A stretch of DNA of 11,253 nt from Oscillospiraceae bacterium (GTDB lineage: Bacteria; Bacillota; Clostridia; Oscillospirales; Acutalibacteraceae). Position numbers and translations under genes: made by a program. Under the pieces are notes generated by a model. It was not told the origin of the DNA and did not search any database. It saw only the letters and a list, made by a program, of their open reading frames with translations. Shown here piece by piece: positions 7,302 to 11,253 of this stretch. Position 1 is the first letter of the stretch. Every line of letters starts with the position of its first letter. The stretch is taken from NCBI GenBank assembly GCA_022508705.1, contig JAFLUO010000059.1, forward strand, positions 1 to 11,253. Reading direction: 5' to 3'.

Positions 7302-8396
7302 ATGCCGCCGCTTTCAATAATGATAAAGCCTGCCTCAAGCCTTTGCAATTTAAGGTGTAAATACTGCTTTTATCATAATGTTTCGGAAATTCGTGACGTT
7401 TACTCCTTTGGAATTATGACAGAGGAAACGTCTGAAAACATAATAAAAAAAGCTCTTGACTTCGCAAACGGTGAAAGCGTGGCATTTGCCTTTCAGGGCG
7501 GCGAACCGCTGATTGCAGGACTGCCCTATTTTAAGCATTTTGTAAAAAAGGTCAAAGAAGAAAATAAAAAAGGCAGTAAAATTTATTTCAGTGTTCAGAC
7601 AAACGGAACGCTTGTGACAGACGAATGGGCACAGTTTTTTCACGACAGCGGTTTTCTTGTTGGCTTGAGCCTTGACGGTGATTTTAATAATAACAAATTC
7701 CGTTTAGATGAAAAGCGGCAAAACGCCTTTTATAAAATTCTCACTGCTGCCGAAAAGTTTAAACAGTATAATGTGGATTTCAATATTCTGACTGTTTTGA
7801 CGGGGCATTGCTCTGAGAATATTGATAAAATTTATAACTATTTTCGCAGTAAAGGCTTTCGTTATCTTCAGTTTATTCCGTGTCTGCGCCCCTTTGGCGA
7901 CACCAGCGAAAATGAGCTTTACATGACCAATGATCAGTATGCGCATTTTCTTATTCACTGCTTTAATTCTTACGTTAAGGACTATGTAAGGGGTCAATAC
8001 ACGAGTGTTCGGTATTTTGACAACCTTGTTCACCTTTACTTAGGGAATCCTACGGAGCAATGCGGTATGTGCGGCCATTGTATGCACCAATTTGTTGCAG
8101 AGGGTAACGGAAATATTTACCCGTGTGACTTTTACTGCACAAACGAGTGGCTTTTAGGCAATATAAACGATGAAAACGAGAATTTTGACACGATTGCACA
8201 CTCAAAAAAAGCTATTGATTTTCTGCGCGAGAGCCTTGAAACTCCCGACAAGTGCAAAAAGTGTAAATACTACCCTATTTGCCGTGCAGGCGGCTGCAAA
8301 CGCACCCGTGAGGACAGAGATTACTGCGAAGCTTACAAGCAATTTTTCTCTGCCTGTATGCCATTGTTCAGAGTATTTATAAATGAGAAGAAATAA
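7302..8396 (+). CDS. Anaerobic sulfatase-maturating enzyme (radical SAM/SPASM)
   Basis: Cytoplasmic radical-SAM enzyme that oxidises the active-site Cys (or Ser) of a sulfatase to C-alpha-formylglycine without oxygen. It is 364 aa; the characterised C. perfringens anSME is 370 aa. The radical-SAM cluster motif is C15-x3-C19-x2-C22 (CNLRCKYC), with the SAM-binding QGGEP at 65-69. The SPASM cysteines are present: C254, C257 and C260, C275, C318, C321, C327, C332 and C342/C352, enough for two auxiliary 4Fe-4S clusters. Cys275-Asp276 (YPCDFY) matches the C276-D277 pair of the C. perfringens enzyme, where the Asp is the proposed general base. Directly downstream of a sulfatase with C-S-P-A-R, its partner is very probably that protein. 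The known enzymes are destroyed by air, which fits an anaerobic host. Confidence 0.93.
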   Translation: MPPLSIMIKPASSLCNLRCKYCFYHNVSEIRDVYSFGIMTEETSENIIKKALDFANGESVAFAFQGGEPLIAGLPYFKHFVKKVKEENKKGSKIYFSVQTNGTLVTDEWAQFFHDSGFLVGLSLDGDFNNNKFRLDEKRQNAFYKILTAAEKFKQYNVDFNILTVLTGHCSENIDKIYNYFRSKGFRYLQFIPCLRPFGDTSENELYMTNDQYAHFLIHCFNSYVKDYVRGQYTSVRYFDNLVHLYLGNPTEQCGMCGHCMHQFVAEGNGNIYPCDFYCTNEWLLGNINDENENFDTIAHSKKAIDFLRESLETPDKCKKCKYYPICRAGGCKRTREDRDYCEAYKQFFSACMPLFRVFINEKK

Positions 8397-8426
8397 AAAG
8401 TTTTATACTGCAAAAAGCAAAGAAAT

Positions 8427-8440
8427 AGGTGATTAAAATA
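8427..8440 (+). promoter_or_regulatory. Unusual ribosome binding site / start region of the aldolase
   Basis: AGGTGA (8427-8432) is the only good Shine-Dalgarno match, but it contains the candidate GTG start (8429-8431). Counting from it, the codon at the ideal 5-base spacing is ATA (8438-8440), giving a protein that starts at the IDLSKFRG segment, as family members often do shortly after their Met. Either a GTG start with a weak upstream purine run or a non-canonical ATA start must be used. Confidence 0.5.
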
Positions 8441-9349
8441 GATTTATCAAAATTCAGAGGCGTTTTTGTAGCTTTAAATGCTATTTATGATGAAAATGAC
8501 TGCGTTAACCTTGAGGCAACGAAGGCTCTTGTAAAAATATACCGTGAAAAAGGCGTTAAAGGCGTTTATGTGTGCGGCTCTACGGGTGAAGGATTTCTTT
8601 TATCCACAGAGGAGCGCATGCAAATTACAGAAGCTGTTAAAGAAGCCGCAGGAAATGACTTTACAGTTATTGTGCATGTAGGCTGTGCGAGCAGTAAAGA
8701 AAGCATTATTTTAGCACGGCATGCAGAGAAAATAGGTGTTGATGCAATTTCTGCCGTGCCAAGCGTATATTACCGCTTACCTGCAAAAAGCGTTGAAATG
8801 CATTGGAATGCAATAATAGATTCAACGGATTTGCCGTTTATTATCTATAACATTCCTCAGTTAACTTCTTTCACCCTGCCCTACGATTTATTTGAAAGAA
8901 TGGCAAAAAATCCTAAGGTTATTGGCATAAAAAATTCCGAAGAACCTGTTTACAATATGGAACGCTTCAGAACGATTGCAGGAAAAGATTTTATAATATT
9001 TAACGGTTCTGATGAACAATACCTTGGCGGTCGGTTAATGGGGGCAGATGCCGGAATCGGCGGAACGTACGGCACAATGCCGGAGCTTTTTGTTCAAATT
9101 GACAAATTCATTTGCGAAGGTAAAATCAAAAAAGCAAAAGAGCTTCAATATAAAATAAACGATATTATTTTCGATTTGCTTTCTTGCGATTCCCTTTACG
9201 GCGCCGCAAAGCAGGTTATATCTGTCCGCTTTAATATTGATGCTGGTCAGCCTCGGTCTCCGTTTTTACCCGTTAAACGTGACGAAAAAATCTTTGCAAT
9301 AGCGGATAAAATTGAAAAAGCCGTTGCAGAAATTAACAGCAACGCATAA
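8429..9349 (+). CDS. nanA: N-acetylneuraminate lyase-type class I aldolase (DHDPS/NAL superfamily)
   Basis: TIM-barrel Schiff-base aldolase of about 306 aa. N-acetylneuraminate lyase splits sialic acid into N-acetylmannosamine and pyruvate. Seen: GSTGE at 50-54 (pyruvate-carboxylate binding), HVGCASS at 83-89, catalytic Tyr140 in YNIP, Schiff-base Lys168 in GIKNS, and NGSDE at 192-196. The last matches the NG-x-DE motif of sialate lyases rather than dihydrodipicolinate synthase. Two pocket positions differ from E. coli NanA: Ser170 in place of Thr167 and Gly212 in place of Ser208, so another 2-keto-3-deoxy sugar acid is possible. Third gene of the operon, 32 bp after anSME. The start is odd: an in-frame TAG (8426-8428) immediately precedes the only canonical start, GTG 8429, and the best ribosome binding site overlaps that GTG. 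Initiation at ATA 8438 is an alternative. Family call is firm; exact substrate is not. Confidence 0.85.
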   Translation: MIKIDLSKFRGVFVALNAIYDENDCVNLEATKALVKIYREKGVKGVYVCGSTGEGFLLSTEERMQITEAVKEAAGNDFTVIVHVGCASSKESIILARHAEKIGVDAISAVPSVYYRLPAKSVEMHWNAIIDSTDLPFIIYNIPQLTSFTLPYDLFERMAKNPKVIGIKNSEEPVYNMERFRTIAGKDFIIFNGSDEQYLGGRLMGADAGIGGTYGTMPELFVQIDKFICEGKIKKAKELQYKINDIIFDLLSCDSLYGAAKQVISVRFNIDAGQPRSPFLPVKRDEKIFAIADKIEKAVAEINSNA

Positions 9350-9374
9350 ATGTAAATAATAGAATATAAAAAAT

Positions 9375-9405
9375 AAGCGATAGAGAATTTTCTCTGTCGC
9401 TTTTT
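9375..9405 (+). terminator. Rho-independent terminator of the sulfatase-anSME-aldolase operon
   Basis: A 13-base stem AAGCGATAGAGAA / TTCTCTGTCGCTT (9375-9387 and 9390-9402) with one G-U pair, a tight TT-centred loop and a T-rich tail, starting 26 bp after the aldolase stop codon. Confidence 0.85.
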
Positions 9406-9410
9406 CTTGT

Positions 9411-9434
9411 AGGGGACGATGCCTCATAGTCCCG
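9411..9434. repeat. Short hairpin, GGGAC-ATG / CAT-GTCCC, dispersed-repeat-like
   Basis: GGGACGATG and CATAGTCCC form an imperfect stem around CCT. It starts just after the operon terminator and has no coding frame. From memory, hairpins beginning GTAGGGGACGATGCC recur between genes of many gut Clostridia; that recollection needs a genome search. Confidence 0.45.
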
Positions 9435-9449
9435 TATTATCTTTTTCAT

Positions 9450-9533
9450 CTTTTGACAATGCTGATGGAATATAATCACAATAACTCCATCAGTCAAAGC
9501 TAACGCTTTGCCAGCTCACTCAAAGAGTAGGCT
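9450..9533. repeat. Three consecutive hairpins, REP-like intergenic element
   Basis: First stem: CTGATGGA (9462-9469) with TCCATCAG (9486-9493), extended outward by TTTGAC / GTCAAAG with a bulge. Second: CAAAGC TAAC GCTTTG (9495-9510). Third: AGCTCACTC AAA GAGTAGGCT (9513-9533), imperfect. There is no coding frame. The order 'CCATCAGTCAAAGC...GCTTTGCCAGCTC-CTC-AAA-GAG' resembles a degenerate copy of an abundant intergenic repeat of Clostridia, as I recall it; this is not verified. In the gene-free stretch 9350-9715, the rest is an AT-rich spacer and terminators. Confidence 0.5.
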
Positions 9534-9568
9534 AATAGAAGATTGCCACACAAAATTGTATAAAAAAG

Positions 9569-9619
9569 TACCGTTATGCTCAAAGGAAAGCGCAAGCGCG
9601 CAGCATAACGGTATTTTTA
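9569..9619. terminator. Bidirectional terminator between the aldolase operon and the secreted-protein genes
   Basis: Perfect 12-bp inverted repeat TACCGTTATGCT (9569-9580) and AGCATAACGGTA (9602-9613). It encloses a smaller GCGC-AA-GCGC hairpin. On the plus strand it is followed by TTTTTATTT; on the minus strand by CTTTTTT. It lies about 100 bp after the stop codon of the leftward gene ending at 9716 and should terminate that transcript, backing up the aldolase terminator from the other side. Confidence 0.8.
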
Positions 9620-9634
9620 TTTAATTCTTTTTAT

Positions 9635-9665
9635 ACCGCAGGCGCAGAGTGTCTACACCTGCGGT
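9635..9665. repeat. Hairpin ACCGCAGG / CCTGCGGT in the 3' flank
   Basis: Perfect 8-bp arms (9635-9642 and 9658-9665) with a 15-base loop, without a T tract on either side. Its left part recurs at 11229-11253, after a copy of the neighbouring terminator arm. Confidence 0.6.
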
Positions 9666-9715
9666 CAAAGGTCAAATAGAATAAATTGAAAAGTTACTGT
9701 TTAGAATCAGGTTAA

Positions 9716-10324
9716 TTATTTACCTGCGATTGTGATTGTAACATAATCAAGTGTGTAGTTTTCTAAAGTAGTAGGAACAGCTCCATCGATTGTAACATCG
9801 AGTGCGTGTGCAACACCGTCTGCGGTATTAACAGCAGAAGCAAGAGAGAATGAACCTTCAGCAAGAGTTGCTGTAACGCCATATGATTTAGCAGTTAAAG
9901 CTGCAACTGTTTCATTAGCATCATCACCGGCATTTTTCCACTCAGCAGTAACATCAAGGCTGGTGTTTGAGTGGTTTGTTACTATGATTGCACCTTTAAG
10001 GTCATCAGCTGTTGAAACTGAATCTACAACATAAGAATCAGTCCAAGTACCTTTATTATACTGGTGAGTTTCAGTATCATAATCCGCAGCAGTTAATGTG
10101 TAAGTAAATACAGCACCGCTTGCGTCGATATCAACCTTATATGTTGCGTCATCAGGATCAACATCAGTAGGATCATCATATTTATCATCAAGTACATCTT
10201 TGTTGATTATAACCTCAACTTTAGCATCTTCAGAGCCTTCATTTTCTGTGATTGCTGCAAAAGAAACAGTAGACATTGCAAATGCAAGTGAAAGTGCAAG
10301 AACAATAGCTAAAAATTTTCTCAT
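9716..10324 (-). CDS. Small acidic secreted protein of unknown function (paralogue A)
   Basis: I do not recognise a named family. The product is 202 aa with a clear Sec signal peptide (MRKFLAIVLALSLAFAMSTVSFA), cleavage likely after Ala23 (motif S-F-A). The mature protein is strongly acidic (DDKYDDPTDVDPDD at 46-59) and otherwise rich in Thr, Val and Ala, with alternating hydrophobic stretches that suggest a beta-sandwich (for example IIVTNHSNTSLDVTAEW at 113-129). It has no Cys, no LPXTG, no WxL motif and no obvious membrane anchor, and ends in YVTITIAGK. The start is well supported: AAAGGAGA about 8 bases upstream of the ATG. It lies 69 bp downstream of paralogue B, with which it shares the signal peptide, the ITEN-x-x-SEDAKVE segment, the acidic linker, the VTNHSNTS block and the C terminus. 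A surface or matrix role is possible but unsupported. Confidence 0.85.
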   Translation of the reverse strand: MRKFLAIVLALSLAFAMSTVSFAAITENEGSEDAKVEVIINKDVLDDKYDDPTDVDPDDATYKVDIDASGAVFTYTLTAADYDTETHQYNKGTWTDSYVVDSVSTADDLKGAIIVTNHSNTSLDVTAEWKNAGDDANETVAALTAKSYGVTATLAEGSFSLASAVNTADGVAHALDVTIDGAVPTTLENYTLDYVTITIAGK

Positions 10325-10393
10325 AGTTTTTTTCTCCTTTCATAAAAAAAGTTTGACAAATTAAATTTAAATGTTATGTTTCAGTTAGGTTAA

Positions 10394-10993
10394 TTATTTA
10401 CCTGCAATTGTGATTGTAACAAAGTCAAGTGTGTAGGTTTCATAAACTGTGGGAACATCGTTCTTACCAACTGAAACGCCGAGGTCGAATGAAGGAACAT
10501 CATCGCCAGAGGTATTAACAGCAGAGCCGAGGTCGAATGAATCTGTAGCAAGAGTTGCTGTAACACCATTGAAAGTAGCCTTTAATTCGTCATTAGTATC
10601 AATTGTTACACCATCAGCAACTTTCCAAGCTGCTGTAACATCAATGCTTGTGTTTGAGTGGTTTGTAACAACGATCTTACCGTCTGTATAGTCGTCTTTC
10701 CAAGAACCTTTGTCATACTTGTGAGTATCAACATTGTACTCCGAGTCAAATATGTATGTGAATACAGCGCCGGTAGCGTCAATGTCAACCTTGTATGTTG
10801 CCTTATCAGGATCAACATCGTCAGGATCAACATCAGGCTCCCCATCACCGTCTTCATCAAATATGCTTGAATCGACAACAATTTCAACTTTGGCGTCTTC
10901 AGACTTGTTGTTTTCTGTGATTGCTGCAAAAGATACAGTAGACATTGCGAAAACAAGTGCCAAAGCGAGCATAATAGCTACTATTTTTTTCAT
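10394..10993 (-). CDS. Small acidic secreted protein of unknown function (paralogue B)
   Basis: Tandem paralogue of the gene ending at 9716, 199 aa, first in transcription order. It has a signal peptide (MKKIVAIMLALALVFAMSTVSFA) with cleavage likely after Ala23. The mature N terminus carries a longer Asp stretch at 46-64 that contains DEDGDGEPD, a D-x-D-G-D-G pattern seen in calcium-binding loops, followed by a duplicated DVDPD unit. Shared blocks are ATYKVDIDATGAVFTY, VVTNHSNTSIDVTAAWK, GVTATLATDSF and FVTITIAGK; the regions between them differ. No Cys, sortase motif or anchor is visible. AAAGGAGA sits about 8 bases before the ATG, in a context nearly identical to that of paralogue A. No convincing promoter was found in the repeat-rich 260 bp upstream. 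Function is unknown; calcium binding is only suggested by the motif. Confidence 0.85.
   Translation of the reverse strand: MKKIVAIMLALALVFAMSTVSFAAITENNKSEDAKVEIVVDSSIFDEDGDGEPDVDPDDVDPDKATYKVDIDATGAVFTYIFDSEYNVDTHKYDKGSWKDDYTDGKIVVTNHSNTSIDVTAAWKVADGVTIDTNDELKATFNGVTATLATDSFDLGSAVNTSGDDVPSFDLGVSVGKNDVPTVYETYTLDFVTITIAGK
10806..10835. repeat. 15-bp direct tandem duplication inside paralogue B
   Basis: TCAGGATCAACATC followed by G or A occurs twice back to back (10806-10820 and 10821-10835), encoding the repeated DVDPD unit on the minus strand. Paralogue A has only one copy at the matching place. Confidence 0.8.
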
Positions 10994-11050
10994 AATCTTT
11001 TTTCTCCTTTGAAAAATATTTTTTATTGCTACACTTCTGCAGCCTTTGTC

Positions 11051-11200
11051 TGCAGTGTGATGTATAACCTTAGATGTCAGATGTTAGATTTTAGATGTAG
11101 ACATTGTGCAGTAACTAATATCTAACAACTAATGTCTAAAATCTAACATCTAAATTAGTGCAAAAACATCGTTATATTCAATGTAAACGCAGTACACTGC
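11051..11200. repeat. Composite palindromic element upstream of the secreted-protein genes
   Basis: A perfect 17-bp inverted repeat, AGATGTTAGATTTTAGA (11079-11095) and TCTAAAATCTAACATCT (11135-11151), is separated by 39 bases. It is nested in outer arms TGCAGTGT...TATAAC (11051-11068) and GTTATA...ACACTGCA (11171-11201). Inside are repeated TTAGATGT, ATCTAACA and ACTAAT words. No coding frame spans it. It could be a miniature inverted-repeat element or a structured leader; with the next entry it fills the gene-free stretch 10994-11253. Confidence 0.6.
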
Positions 11201-11253
11201 ATAACGGTATTTTTGTTTAATTTTTTGTACCGCAGGTGCAGGCGCTTTCTACA
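11166..11253. repeat. Second copy of the 3'-flanking terminator module, cut by the window edge
   Basis: Bases 11199-11253 match 9603-9657: both begin GCATAACGGTATTTTT, continue TTTAATT and T-rich sequence, then TACCGCAGG, and end TCTACA. In the first copy this module lies 59-113 bp beyond the stop codon of paralogue A. Read on the minus strand, ACCGTTAT (11202-11209) can pair with ATAACGAT (11168-11175) around an inner GCAGT/ACTGC hairpin, followed by GTTTTTG, so it may terminate a leftward gene lying beyond the right edge. Confidence 0.65.

Noticed and set aside
8429..9349. Dihydrodipicolinate synthase (dapA)
   Set aside because: The NG-x-DE motif, HVGC segment and GADAGIGGTY pattern fit sialate lyases better, and no lysine-pathway genes are nearby.
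9453..9476. TTGACA and TATAAT as a plus-strand promoter
   Set aside because: The spacer is only 12 bases, too short for sigma-A, no gene follows on that strand, and both boxes fall within a hairpin element.
10734..11012. Plus-strand open frame opposite paralogue B, Ser/Thr-rich
   Set aside because: It is the antisense shadow of a low-complexity Asp-rich gene, without a ribosome binding site or family features.
11051..11200. CRISPR array
   Set aside because: The repeats are short, inverted and irregular, with no evenly spaced units and no cas genes.

Overview
The window looks like a chromosomal segment of a strictly anaerobic, low-GC Gram-positive bacterium of the Clostridia, probably a gut Oscillospirales- or Christensenellales-like lineage. 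The clues are the RNase J / GdpP pair, strong GGAGG/GAGGTGA ribosome binding sites, sigma-A promoters with 17-bp spacers, an oxygen-sensitive anaerobic sulfatase maturase, and T-tract terminators. This placement is inference from style and gene content; no marker gene here fixes the species.

Layout. (1) Bases 1-2760, minus strand: a housekeeping operon of RNase J followed after 24 bp by gdpP (c-di-AMP phosphodiesterase), which runs off the left edge after 292 codons. A good promoter lies about 100 bp ahead of RNase J. (2) Bases 3005-3451, plus strand: RNase HI, divergent from RNase J, with its own promoter. (3) Bases 3534-9349, plus strand: a catabolic locus. A GPH-family (MelB-like) sugar:cation symporter has its own promoter and terminator. 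A second promoter then drives a three-gene operon: a membrane-anchored extracellular sulfatase, its radical-SAM maturase (anSME), and an N-acetylneuraminate-lyase-type aldolase. A terminator closes it. (4) Bases 9406-9715: non-coding, with several consecutive hairpins that look like dispersed repeats plus a bidirectional terminator. (5) Bases 9716-10993, minus strand: two tandem paralogous genes for small, very acidic secreted proteins of unknown function. (6) Bases 10994-11253: non-coding, with a composite palindromic element and a second copy of the 3'-flanking module found after the first paralogue. This suggests that the array continues beyond the right edge.

How the genes may work together: the sulfatase has five N-terminal membrane helices that place its catalytic domain outside the cell, and its active-site Cys (C-S-P-A-R) needs conversion to formylglycine by the adjacent anSME. 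The released sugar could enter through the GPH symporter, and the NanA-like aldolase could cleave a 2-keto-3-deoxy sugar acid such as sialic acid. The proposal of a compact desulfation-import-aldol-cleavage module for sulfated host or dietary glycans is inference; no sialidase, nanE, nanK or nagA gene is visible. The most unusual points are the LtaS-like topology of the sulfatase, the odd initiation site and substituted pocket residues of the aldolase, and the tandem secreted-protein array with its repeat-rich flanks.
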